Assembly (NCBI RefSeq): GCF_005843925.1
Contig: NZ_VCBC01000002.1
Coordinates: 286,951 to 350,950, forward strand
Direction of reading: 5' to 3'
From: Thalassotalea litorea
GTDB taxonomy: Bacteria > Pseudomonadota > Gammaproteobacteria > Enterobacterales > Alteromonadaceae
Length of the DNA stretch: 64,000 bases
Below, piece after piece: positions 26,625-36,557 of the stretch; within the stretch, counting starts at the first letter, position 1; each line of letters begins with the position of its first letter. The notes under the pieces are model-generated. The model made no database searches. It saw nothing but the letters and a program-made list of their open reading frames with translations, and was not told the DNA's origin. The position numbers were made by a program, and so were the translations under genes.

Positions 26625-27230
26625 TTAACTCGATGATAGTATTTTTGTTGTTTCCCACAGCCCAAACCCGAAGGTGAGGAATGAAAATAAAACCAAGGAT
26701 ACGGAAAACACTCTAAAAACTCCTCCTTGGAAGTATTTATCTGTTTGAAATGAAACTTGAGCCAGATATGACATTCCTCCACCAAATCCAGAGCAAAAAA
26801 TTCCTATTCCGAATACGAGCAACATCGATGAAATGGCTGACGCCGCAGGTGTTTCCCATATTGAGCTAATAAAGCTTAAAATTGCTATACAAGCCGCTCC
26901 ATTCATGACAAGAGAAGTCTTCATTGCGGCCATAGCCGTATCCATAACTGCTCTAAACATCTCTAAATTTATTTCATTTACAGCACTAGCATTAGCAATA
27001 TTTATTTCATTTACAGCACTAGCATTAGCAATATTTATTTCATGAGCTTGCCGCGATTCTTCTAAGTTTCTCTGTTGAGATTCAGCATGTTCCTCTTCTT
27101 CGTACGATAACTCTAACCTAAAAGCCTCAAGGTAATCGTCTAAAGCATTAGCGCTAATTGCGTCGTTTTTTTCTGTTTTGATCGGACGGATAATTTTTCT
27201 AATTTCGTCAATTAATTCAATCGCTGTCAT
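26625..27230 (-). CDS. Four-helix membrane protein with coiled-coil N-terminus and 11-residue repeats (element cargo)
   Basis: 201 residues. The N-terminal ~95 residues are charged and probably helical (DDYLEAFRLELSYEEEEHAE), and contain two exact copies of EINIANASAVN followed by a partial third. Four hydrophobic segments follow from about residue 105 to the end. The soluble-helix plus membrane-bundle layout is shared by many toxin or defence effectors, but there is no known motif, so a function is not assigned. It lies 52 nt after the TPR-like gene and is likely in one transcript with it. Confidence 0.65.
   Translation of the reverse strand: MTAIELIDEIRKIIRPIKTEKNDAISANALDDYLEAFRLELSYEEEEHAESQQRNLEESRQAHEINIANASAVNEINIANASAVNEINLEMFRAVMDTAMAAMKTSLVMNGAACIAILSFISSIWETPAASAISSMLLVFGIGIFCSGFGGGMSYLAQVSFQTDKYFQGGVFRVFSVSLVLFSFLTFGFGLWETTKILSSS
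26967..27043. repeat. 33-bp in-frame tandem repeat inside the four-helix membrane gene
   Basis: Two exact 33-bp units (26967-26999 and 27000-27032) are followed by the first 11 bp of a third. Each encodes the 11 residues EINIANASAVN on the minus strand, so copy changes keep the frame. Confidence 0.95.
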
Positions 27231-27282
27231 TTATTGTTCTTATCTTGGTATGATATCTAGGGACTGATAAGCTTAGGCTTTA

Positions 27283-28062
27283 TTAGGCTGTTTTAACCAT
27301 CGTGAATGATCCAACAATATCTCTCACTTCACTAAGTTTGTAGTTTTCACTAGCTCTTATATAGTTACACAGCCTAACACAAATTTGTTCTTCAAAATCA
27401 GTCATCTTCGCTTTCTTTATTATCGAACTTAAAGACGACTTAATACCTTCAATGGTAGAGTTGAACAGTACTCTGTCGGACAAGTGTCTGTATGATAAAT
27501 CGTAATTAGGGTTACCTTTTTCGGTAATTCTCACTATTTCTCTTTCTTCATCGTCATCAAAGCCACCATATTTCCGTTCAAATTCTGCGTTTCGATCAGC
27601 CACCTCATCCGAAAACCTACAGCTTTCAATATCTCGCTGTAACTCCTTACATATCGACCACATAGAATAGACTAAAGCATCTTTAAAACGTTTTTCTTTT
27701 TTAAGAAATATTCTTTGCTGGTTGGCGATAGTTGCTTTTGAAATAGCGTCAGTGTGCTTAAACTCTAAGTCATTCATGTACACCCATGCTTCATCGTTTA
27801 GCCCTGCCAACTGTTGATACATAGGAAGTCGTAAGTAACACTTCAACGTTAAGTCTTCGGATCCTTTGGTTTCCGGAGCAAAAGCATTATTCAACGTTTC
27901 AACCGCTTCTACATACCGTTTCTCTTTCTTTAATTTCGTTGCTTCTTTTAAAAGCGTTTGAGCCGATTTTCTTCTCTTTTTTTTAGTTTGTACTTTTGGT
28001 TCAGCATTTTCTATTGTGTTACTGCGTCGCGTCCTAAACAAAGAAATAAACTTAGTAATCAT
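27283..28062 (-). CDS. TPR-like protein of unknown function (element cargo)
   Basis: 259 residues from the ATG at 28062, which has GAGG at a good distance; an ATG at 28107 (274 residues) is also open. After a Lys/Arg-rich stretch (KKKRRKSAQTLLKEATKLKK) the helices at about residues 60-170 (KEKRYVEAVETLNNAF, LRLPMYQQLAGLNDEAWVYM, KKEKRFKDALVYSM) look like two or three TPRs. The C-terminal half, with YGGFDDDEEREI and a helical end, is unrecognised. It is first of the three minus-strand cargo genes and could be the sensor or adaptor of that module. Confidence 0.65.
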   Translation of the reverse strand: MITKFISLFRTRRSNTIENAEPKVQTKKKRRKSAQTLLKEATKLKKEKRYVEAVETLNNAFAPETKGSEDLTLKCYLRLPMYQQLAGLNDEAWVYMNDLEFKHTDAISKATIANQQRIFLKKEKRFKDALVYSMWSICKELQRDIESCRFSDEVADRNAEFERKYGGFDDDEEREIVRITEKGNPNYDLSYRHLSDRVLFNSTIEGIKSSLSSIIKKAKMTDFEEQICVRLCNYIRASENYKLSEVRDIVGSFTMVKTA

Positions 28063-28177
28063 CCCTGCCTCTTTAATCATTTCAATATATAGATGAATAA
28101 ATTTCATATTAACTTACTGGAAACATTAGCTAATTCCAACCAATCTTAAAATTAAAAATTAACAAGGAATGTTAATC

Positions 28178-28360
28178 ATGGACAAGGACTACAACCAGCT
28201 TTTAGCGAAACAGCTTACCAATGAGTTTTCAATGTCAGATTTAAGAGCATTAGAAGAGTTCGAAAGCCTATTATTCAATACACATCTACTTGATGAACAT
28301 TGGTTACACCACTCGCTTTTATCAATACCCAACAGACGGCTCTTAAACTCGTTTAAGTAG
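28178..28360 (+). CDS. Small acidic hypothetical protein (element)
   Basis: 60 residues from the ATG at 28178, with AAGGA 10 nt upstream. It is divergent from the TPR-like gene. Sequence such as LRALEEFESLLFNTHLLDEH is helical and amphipathic. No family is recognised; it could be a small regulator or antitoxin, which is only a guess from size and place. Confidence 0.45.
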   Translation: MDKDYNQLLAKQLTNEFSMSDLRALEEFESLLFNTHLLDEHWLHHSLLSIPNRRLLNSFK

Positions 28361-28432
28361 ATTAAACTATGAAACGTAGCCCTATGCCCAAGAAAATGAG
28401 ATAATGGCTTACCTTGGCGTAACGGGTTGATT

Positions 28433-28669
28433 ATGAAACGAATTGAACAAGCAATACATAACAGAAAAGTAATTTATAAAATTTCTGAAACTATGTCTGG
28501 CCGCTGGCGTCCTCAATCGTACCAATTCATGATTGAATTTCTGAACTCCAAAGGATATTACTCAAGTACTGGCAACAAATGGACTAGAAAGAGTTTGTTC
28601 AGGATGCTTCAAAGAAATGGATTTAGTGGTTTACATGGGCTTTGCCGAGCCACATCAGCAAACCACTAA
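28433..28669 (+). CDS. Small protein resembling a serine-recombinase helical domain (element)
   Basis: 78 residues from the ATG at 28433. The segment FMIEFLNSKGYYSSTGNKWT followed by RKSLFRMLQRNG resembles the LNxxGixTxxGxxWTxxxVxxIL motif of the Recombinase domain of large serine recombinases, which helps to bind DNA. The catalytic domain is missing. It may be a stand-alone DNA-binding protein or a remnant. It converges with the lipoprotein gene, 6 nt apart. Confidence 0.55.
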   Translation: MKRIEQAIHNRKVIYKISETMSGRWRPQSYQFMIEFLNSKGYYSSTGNKWTRKSLFRMLQRNGFSGLHGLCRATSANH

Positions 28670-28675
28670 TTATTG

Positions 28676-29572
28676 TTATTCCGAAAGAGCTACTCGACCT
28701 ACAGTTATAAAGTCTTGTTGTTCTGAAACAACAACATAACTGCCATCATTTAAGCTAAATGAAGTGAAATATATTGGCTCTAGGGTAGATGGCTGCGGCA
28801 AAGTTTTACCATCACACAGGTCGATTCTATCTATTTTAGATCTTGTTATCGAAAAAGGTATAACGGCCTTTTGCTTGTAGCCCAAATCTTCAACTCCTGA
28901 AAAATCCTCTAAACGATATGATTCAGCACCTAAACATTCCCCATTGTTCTCCCAATTACGGGTATAAATACCGACATCCAAATAGCTAGGGCTTCTTGGG
29001 CTAACAACTATATACCGTGAAGTATCAATATCATTTCTTATCTCGGTGAGAAAATCTCCACCTGAAACGTCAAATAAAGACCCTTCAACTAATCCTGTTA
29101 ATTCGGATAATTCTTTCTCAATCGTTAACTTTTGATAAGTAACACCTTCGACTTCTATTGACTGGTTCAGTTCGAATGTCACTATAGTGTTTTCTAGCTC
29201 GATAACCAGGTCTAGCAACGAGTAGTTTTCTCCAACACAGTTAAAATTTAAAGTCTGTCTAGTCGTTTGCTCAGAGAAGTGCTCTAAAGTTTCTCCCGTT
29301 TTACACATCAATTCACTTGGTGAGGGTTCTTGCTTAGCAACATCCCAGATATATGATTCAGTCTCAGACAAAAGCAAATAGCGATTCTGAGACGGATTTT
29401 CTGTTACCAGTTGGTAATAACCATAAATTGGCACAGTTTCCGGTTCAGGTGTAGTAATAACTGGAGGCTCAGCAACTGGATCTTCCCCTTTAGTCTCACC
29501 GCCCGAACCACATGCGGAAAGAGCTAGTAAGCAACTAGAAGTAAGAGCTAGATTCTTCCATGATTTATTCAT
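28676..29572 (-). CDS. Predicted lipoprotein, function unknown (element cargo)
   Basis: 298 residues from the ATG at 29572 (AAGGAAT upstream); the ORF is open back to 29611. A signal peptide with lipobox (SSCLLALSACGSGGE) is followed by a Pro/Glu-rich linker and a mostly beta mature part with two Cys pairs at about residues 100-120 and 240-260. There is no Asp at position +2 after the Cys, so outer-membrane sorting is expected. I do not recognise the family. A lipoprotein at an element edge could alter phage adsorption, which is speculation. Confidence 0.7.
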   Translation of the reverse strand: MNKSWKNLALTSSCLLALSACGSGGETKGEDPVAEPPVITTPEPETVPIYGYYQLVTENPSQNRYLLLSETESYIWDVAKQEPSPSELMCKTGETLEHFSEQTTRQTLNFNCVGENYSLLDLVIELENTIVTFELNQSIEVEGVTYQKLTIEKELSELTGLVEGSLFDVSGGDFLTEIRNDIDTSRYIVVSPRSPSYLDVGIYTRNWENNGECLGAESYRLEDFSGVEDLGYKQKAVIPFSITRSKIDRIDLCDGKTLPQPSTLEPIYFTSFSLNDGSYVVVSEQQDFITVGRVALSE

Positions 29573-29670
29573 TTTTATTCCTTGGACATTAACAACTGAT
29601 AGCGAGTTCACATATTAAGGTAGCGAGATACTTAATACAATCTGAGAGTTGTTAGTGAAGAGTCGTCGAA

Positions 29671-29760
29671 AGGGTATTTTCCGAAGCCATAAAAAAGGGT
29701 ATTATTTCCCACTATAAAAAAGGGTGTTTCCGGACACTATAAAAAGAGTGTTTGGCGACC
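29671..29760. repeat. 25-bp iteron-like direct repeats beside attR
   Basis: Three adjacent 25-bp units (29671-29695, 29696-29720, 29721-29745) share the framework AGGGT-T-T-C...-ATAAAAA with exact spacing, and a fourth half unit (GAGTGTTTGGCGACC) follows. There are no spacers, so this is not CRISPR. Positions and AT-rich ends are like iterons bound by a replication initiator or repeats bound by a satellite primase; the ligand is unknown. Confidence 0.8.
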
Positions 29761-29839
29761 AATACGCGAGCGTTGTAAAAACACTTAGATACACATTTGG
29801 ATACACACAACAACCAAACCCCACCAACAAAACCAATCA

Positions 29840-29850
29840 AATCAACACAT
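29840..29850 (+). repeat. Short repeat AATCAACACAT near attR (possible integrase arm site)
   Basis: This is the partner of the box at 22565-22575, in the same orientation and 15 nt from the attR core. The preceding ~25 nt are CA-rich at both ends and alignable with small gaps. Confidence 0.45.
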
Positions 29851-29864
29851 TAAGTGAGAATGTA

Positions 29865-29885
29865 GATTCCTGTAGGGGACGCCAT
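29865..29885 (+). other. attR: duplicated tRNA-Arg 3' end
   Basis: The 21 nt are identical to the core at 22491-22511. Only the last part of the tRNA is present here, so no second tRNA is encoded. This marks the right border of the element. Confidence 0.92.
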
Positions 29886-30133
29886 TACCAACCTCTTAGA
29901 ATCGACGTTAGTTATATAGTCATTGGCTCTTCGAAAGAAATATAGCTAGCGATTTCAACAGAGTCTGCCCTGAGTATTCTTTAGCGAGCAAATGTACTTG
30001 CTGAATCGCAACAAATGCGTAGAGCATCGAATGTTTCTCGCTCAATATTCGTAGACAACAAGTAGGTAACTGTCAGTTCAGGTCTGAGCTAATTAAGATA
30101 AATTTGTACAATTTATGAATATTAGACAGATAG

Positions 30134-30163
30134 AATGACGATTGATCGCTCTAAATCGTCATT
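30134..30163 (-). terminator. Hairpin downstream of the Lon-family protease gene
   Basis: AATGACGATT (30134-30143) and AATCGTCATT (30154-30163) form a perfect 10-bp stem with a 10-nt loop just beyond the stop codon at 30184. A T-run does not follow on the minus strand, so it may stabilise the mRNA end or act with Rho. Confidence 0.5.
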
Positions 30164-30183
30164 TCGTTTCGATAACCTTCTAA

Positions 30184-32577
30184 TTATTCCTCATCTTCAC
30201 CATTGATCATCTGAGATAATCTGGCGAGCTTTGCCAACGCTTGACCATGAATGGTTTTCTTAAGATAACCACCATTGCGACGACGAAGACCCGCTTCTGC
30301 ACTCAAGAGAATTTCCAATGCCTGATCGATATTATCAACCGCATAGATATGAAACTTACCTTGTTCAACGGCAGCAATCACATCTTCATTGAGCATCAAA
30401 TTGATGGTATTGGTTTTCGGAATGATCACGCCCTGTTGACCGGTTAAACCTTTATCATGGCATAGGCGATAGAAACCCTCGATTTTTTCATTCACCCCAC
30501 CGATTGACTGCACTTCACCATGTTGGTTGATCGAACCGGTAACCGCAATATCCTGACGAATCGGCAATTTTGTGATTGCAGAAATTAACGCACACAATTC
30601 CGCCATTGAGGCGCTATCACCATCAATATGACCATAAGATTGCTCGATGGCGATATTGGCAGAGATTGATAAAGGAAAGTTTTGTCCATATTTATGGCCC
30701 AGATACCCAATCAGTAATAACACCCCTTTCGAATGGATCGATTTACCTAATTCAGCTTCGCGCTCAATATCGGTGACACCCTGGGAACCGGCATATACAG
30801 TGGCGGAAATTCTTGCGGGCGTTCCAAACACCGAATCACCAATTTCCAGCACGGTCAGACCATTCACCTTGCCCACTGCGTCACCTTCAGTCGAAATCAA
30901 CACCTGTTCTTCTTTGATTTCCTGCAACCAGTTTTCGCTTAACTGCCCAGTTCTGCGCGCTTTTGCCTGTAGTGCCCGATGAACATCCTGCTCTTCGATT
31001 TCACCGGTTTTTCCATGTTTTTGATACAGGAAGTAGGCTTCGTCAAGCAAGTCATTAATTTGCACTATGTTGGCGGAAAGTTTTAATTGATGTTCGGCAC
31101 GACGCAATGAATAGCGAACCAGGTAGGCGATAGCTTCATCGCAAATCGAAGGGTACTGCATTTTTTCGGCGTGTTGACGAATCAAGGTGCCATAAGCTTT
31201 TAGATTCGCATCATTATTGACGACGTGGCGGTCAAAGTCGGCAAGGACTCGAAACAGTTCGGTAAATTCCTGATCATATTCTTGTAGGGTGTAATACAAT
31301 TCAGCATTTCCCAATAAGATAACTTTGACTTTCAATGGAATTTTTTCTGGCGCAAGCGTAATGCTGCTGCCCTGGGATAGTTCGGCATAAGGATGCTCAA
31401 TGGTCAACTCCCCGGTTTTTAATGCCAGCTTTAAATGCGACCAGATCAGCGGCTGGGCTAGCAACTTTTCGACATCCAATAATAAATATCCACCATTGGC
31501 GCGATGCAGGGCCCCAGCCCGAAGCAGGCGATAATTGGTATACACGCCGCCCTGTACTGCGGTGTAATCAATATTGCCAAATAGGTTCTGAAACGTGGGA
31601 TTTTGCTCATAAACTACCGGCGCACCTTCGTCCGGATCTCTCGCCACTAACAGGTTTGGCATAAAGCGCTCAACCATGAGTTTGCGACTGGCTTTATCAT
31701 CACGACCTTCGCTACCCTCTTCAACCAGAATGTCGAGCACCGCTTCGGTTAAGTGACCCTTGACATCCTTCAGGAATTTCAAGATCCCAAGGTTACTGGC
31801 AAATTCGCGCTCCAGTTCTTTCAGCAACGGGCGGATGCTTTGCTCGGCGGTGTCGTGTTTAAGCTTACGCATTTGCCCATTGGATTCACGCTTCCATAAA
31901 GGCAATTCAAGCAAGGTTTCACTCAGTAGGGTTTCAAGTTCGGCCAATAATTTATAAAAAGCGGTTCTGTCGGCTTCCGTTAAATTCGCAAACTCTTTAT
32001 CATTTAGAGGCTTACCATCGACAAGGGCGGCAAAAGTAATTTCGCCTTTTTCCTCATATACCGCGACATTTTTACTCAACGCAAAGGTTTCCACTTCTTC
32101 AATCGCATTGTCATATTTTTCATTAAATGCGCGATCGATTGCCGCTTTTTGCCGTTGATAACCGGGGTTGTCGAATATTTCAGGAAAAAGGCTGAGTAAA
32201 TCGTTGATAAGATCCGACATCTTATCGACAAGTAGCTTCCCTTCTCCTGGATTTAAATAGAGTTTTTTCGGCGCTTGTACGTCATCAAAATTATTAACGT
32301 AGCACCATTCTTCTGACGGTCCCTGCTCTGACGCATACCGGTGCAGCATTTGCTGTATCAGAGTTTTTCGACCGGTTCCATGTTCACCCTTGGCATACAC
32401 ATTAAAGCCTGTTGACGGCATAGATAAACCAAATTCAAGGGCTTCTTTGGCTCGCTCATGGCCAATAAATGACTGGGTGAGTTGCTGGTCTACCTGACTT
32501 TGAGAGAATAAAGAAGAAGAAAATTGCGCACAAAGTGCTTTGGCGGGAACTTTTAGGGCATCGATATTTATGGTCAT
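30184..32577 (-). CDS. ATP-dependent Lon-family protease (LonB/YcbZ-like)
   Basis: 797 residues from the ATG at 32577; the frame is open to 32655 but the N-terminus MTINIDALKVPAKAL fits the family. A Walker A-like GEHGTGRKTLIQ occurs at about residue 65. The C-terminal Lon proteolytic domain has the catalytic Ser in GHIDGDSASMAELCAL and the Lys in GGVNEKIEGFYRLC. There is a long insertion with coiled-coil character between. It is the YcbZ-type soluble protease, not classical LonA, and probably degrades or remodels cytoplasmic proteins; its substrates are unknown. Confidence 0.92.
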   Translation of the reverse strand: MTINIDALKVPAKALCAQFSSSLFSQSQVDQQLTQSFIGHERAKEALEFGLSMPSTGFNVYAKGEHGTGRKTLIQQMLHRYASEQGPSEEWCYVNNFDDVQAPKKLYLNPGEGKLLVDKMSDLINDLLSLFPEIFDNPGYQRQKAAIDRAFNEKYDNAIEEVETFALSKNVAVYEEKGEITFAALVDGKPLNDKEFANLTEADRTAFYKLLAELETLLSETLLELPLWKRESNGQMRKLKHDTAEQSIRPLLKELEREFASNLGILKFLKDVKGHLTEAVLDILVEEGSEGRDDKASRKLMVERFMPNLLVARDPDEGAPVVYEQNPTFQNLFGNIDYTAVQGGVYTNYRLLRAGALHRANGGYLLLDVEKLLAQPLIWSHLKLALKTGELTIEHPYAELSQGSSITLAPEKIPLKVKVILLGNAELYYTLQEYDQEFTELFRVLADFDRHVVNNDANLKAYGTLIRQHAEKMQYPSICDEAIAYLVRYSLRRAEHQLKLSANIVQINDLLDEAYFLYQKHGKTGEIEEQDVHRALQAKARRTGQLSENWLQEIKEEQVLISTEGDAVGKVNGLTVLEIGDSVFGTPARISATVYAGSQGVTDIEREAELGKSIHSKGVLLLIGYLGHKYGQNFPLSISANIAIEQSYGHIDGDSASMAELCALISAITKLPIRQDIAVTGSINQHGEVQSIGGVNEKIEGFYRLCHDKGLTGQQGVIIPKTNTINLMLNEDVIAAVEQGKFHIYAVDNIDQALEILLSAEAGLRRRNGGYLKKTIHGQALAKLARLSQMINGEDEE

Positions 32578-32722
32578 AAAATGCTGGGTACCTGAAACAG
32601 ACAGAAATTGAATACATTCAAATCCAGTGTAAACCCAGCACGGCGTCGAACACAATGACTTTCCAAGTAAATTTGTCGTTGCTTTTCATCGGTCCAGTTA
32701 AATCCTGCACTAAGCAGACCCA

Positions 32723-33208
32723 TTAAGGAGATAATGGTAATCGTTCAAACTCTTCGCCATTGCATTGTACACAAGGGATAATCTTCGAAGGGTGGACAAT
32801 ATCAACCTTATGCTCACATTGAATACATCGCAATTGCCCAAACCCAATCAACTCACCGCTATGATAGATTCCCTTGTGTTCAAAGTCTTCTTCGAGTTCA
32901 CTCCACTCGACCTGGGATTTATCGGTTAGTTGCGCAAGTTGGAACCAGATACCTTCTCGGATATTTTTCAAATACAGGGATTGTTCCGCCTGTTGTTTGT
33001 ATTCCTGATAAAATTGCTGCAAGTCATTCTTAAACCCCTGCAACGATAACTGGTACTCATTGACCGATAAGTCTTCCGCCGCTTGCAAATACTCCTCGCC
33101 TTTTTCAACCAGTGTTTTGAAGCTTTTTTCTTCGTCTTCTCGCAACTCGGTCAACCATTTCGACATTCTTTTGTAAAAACTCTGATATTTAGGATGCTTT
33201 TCACTCAT
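32723..33208 (-). CDS. ybeL: Zinc ribbon-containing protein (YbeL family)
   Basis: 161 residues. The first ~110 are helical and charged (EDEEKSFKTLVEKGEEYLQA), and the C-terminus carries two CxxC knuckles, CIQCEHK and CVQCNGEEF, which should bind one zinc ion. E. coli YbeL sits near the leuS-lptE-holA block in the same way, which supports the call. The molecular role is unknown. It is divergent from leuS with about 260 nt between. Confidence 0.86.
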   Translation of the reverse strand: MSEKHPKYQSFYKRMSKWLTELREDEEKSFKTLVEKGEEYLQAAEDLSVNEYQLSLQGFKNDLQQFYQEYKQQAEQSLYLKNIREGIWFQLAQLTDKSQVEWSELEEDFEHKGIYHSGELIGFGQLRCIQCEHKVDIVHPSKIIPCVQCNGEEFERLPLSP

Positions 33209-33374
33209 TAAACACTCCCTTATTTCCTCGTTTGTTCAGTTTCTAAGGTGCAAATTGCGTGAAATTGGCACCCATGATTATAAAAGTATAGTTAACACTA
33301 ATGGATGCTTGTTGAACCTTAGTCTAATGAGGTATTCTATGAGGCAAATTTTTATTATTGCATAGTAGTCTGAA

Positions 33375-33431
33375 CTGAAGCGAAATCCGACATCAGAATA
33401 ATCCTGATGCATCATCTAAACTAAGCTTCAG
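33375..33431 (+). promoter_or_regulatory. Nested stem-loops in the leuS leader region
   Basis: CTGAAGC (33375-33381) pairs with GCTTCAG (33425-33431), and inside it ATCAG (33392-33396) pairs with CTGAT (33404-33408). The structure ends 40 nt before the leuS ATG, so it could affect translation or antitermination if transcribed. No leucine-rich leader peptide is seen. Confidence 0.35.
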
Positions 33432-33462
33432 AGTCGAAATTTACTGTCACACAGATGTTTGA

Positions 33463-36050
<2,588 letters not shown>

Positions 36051-36051
<1 letters not shown>

Positions 36052-36557
36052 TGAATAAAAAGAATACGCTTCGCCGCTTCATACTATCGATTATGTTGAT
36101 CACCACAACGCTACTTAGCGCTTGTGGTTTTCAGTTACGTGGTAATTATCTTCTGCCGCAGGAGTTGCAGACGTTATATCTGAGCTCTAGCGATACCCAT
36201 GGCGAATTGACTCGCCTGGTAAAGCAAAATCTTCTGGTAAACAACATTGAAGTGCTAAAACAGCAGCGCAATGATATCCCGGAGTTGCGTATTCTCAATG
36301 ACAGTCTGGATCGCCGCACGCTTTCATTATTTGAGAACGGCCAGGTTGCCGAATATGAATTAACCTATACGGTTCGCTATCAAATCCGTATGCAGGGCAA
36401 AGAACGACAAGATTTCAACTTTGAAATCTATCGAAACTATCAAGATAACCCGGATCAAGCCTTGGCGAAAAGCCGAGAGCTCACCTTGCTACGCAAGGAA
36501 ATGCGCATCGAAGCGGCCGATCGGATCCTACGTAACATGGCGTCTATTACTCTATAA
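36051..36557 (+). CDS. lptE: LPS-assembly lipoprotein LptE
   Basis: 168 residues with signal peptide and lipobox (LITTTLLSACGFQLRG; Cys near residue 25). The GFQLRG after the Cys is diagnostic of LptE (RlpB). It plugs the LptD barrel in the outer membrane and is needed to deliver LPS to the cell surface. It is coupled to leuS and to holA (next ATG immediately after its stop). Confidence 0.95.

Larger units (their letters stand above)
22491..29885. mobile_element. Integrative element (7.4 kb, P4-satellite/PICI-like) in tRNA-Arg
   Basis: The element is delimited by a 21-bp duplication of the tRNA-Arg 3' end. It carries an integrase next to attL, an AlpA-family regulator with a partner gene, a YagK/YfjJ-like protein, and a cargo half of mostly minus-strand genes without known families, ending in a 25-bp repeat array beside attR. 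It is more AT-rich than its flanks. It has no capsid, portal, terminase or conjugation genes, so it is either a satellite that borrows functions from a helper phage or a degraded island. The name PICI-like is inference from gene content. Confidence 0.88.
29573..30183. other. Non-coding right end of the element and flank
   Basis: About 610 nt without a supported gene. From left to right it holds the promoter region of the lipoprotein gene, the 25-bp iteron-like array (29671-29760), the sequence AGATACACA/GGATACACA in close repeat (about 29786-29806), the AATCAACACAT box (29840-29850), attR (29865-29885) and, outside the element, a perfect 10-bp hairpin near the Lon-family stop. Confidence 0.6.

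Noticed and set aside
29671..29760. CRISPR array
   Set aside because: Repeats are directly adjacent without spacers, only 3.5 units, and there are no cas genes in the window.
29860..29885. Second tRNA-Arg gene at attR
   Set aside because: Only the last ~20 nt of the tRNA are present; no anticodon arm or D-arm precedes them.
29724..29945. 73-codon frame across the repeat array and attR
   Set aside because: It would cross the element border and consists of repeat and att sequence; no ribosome site.
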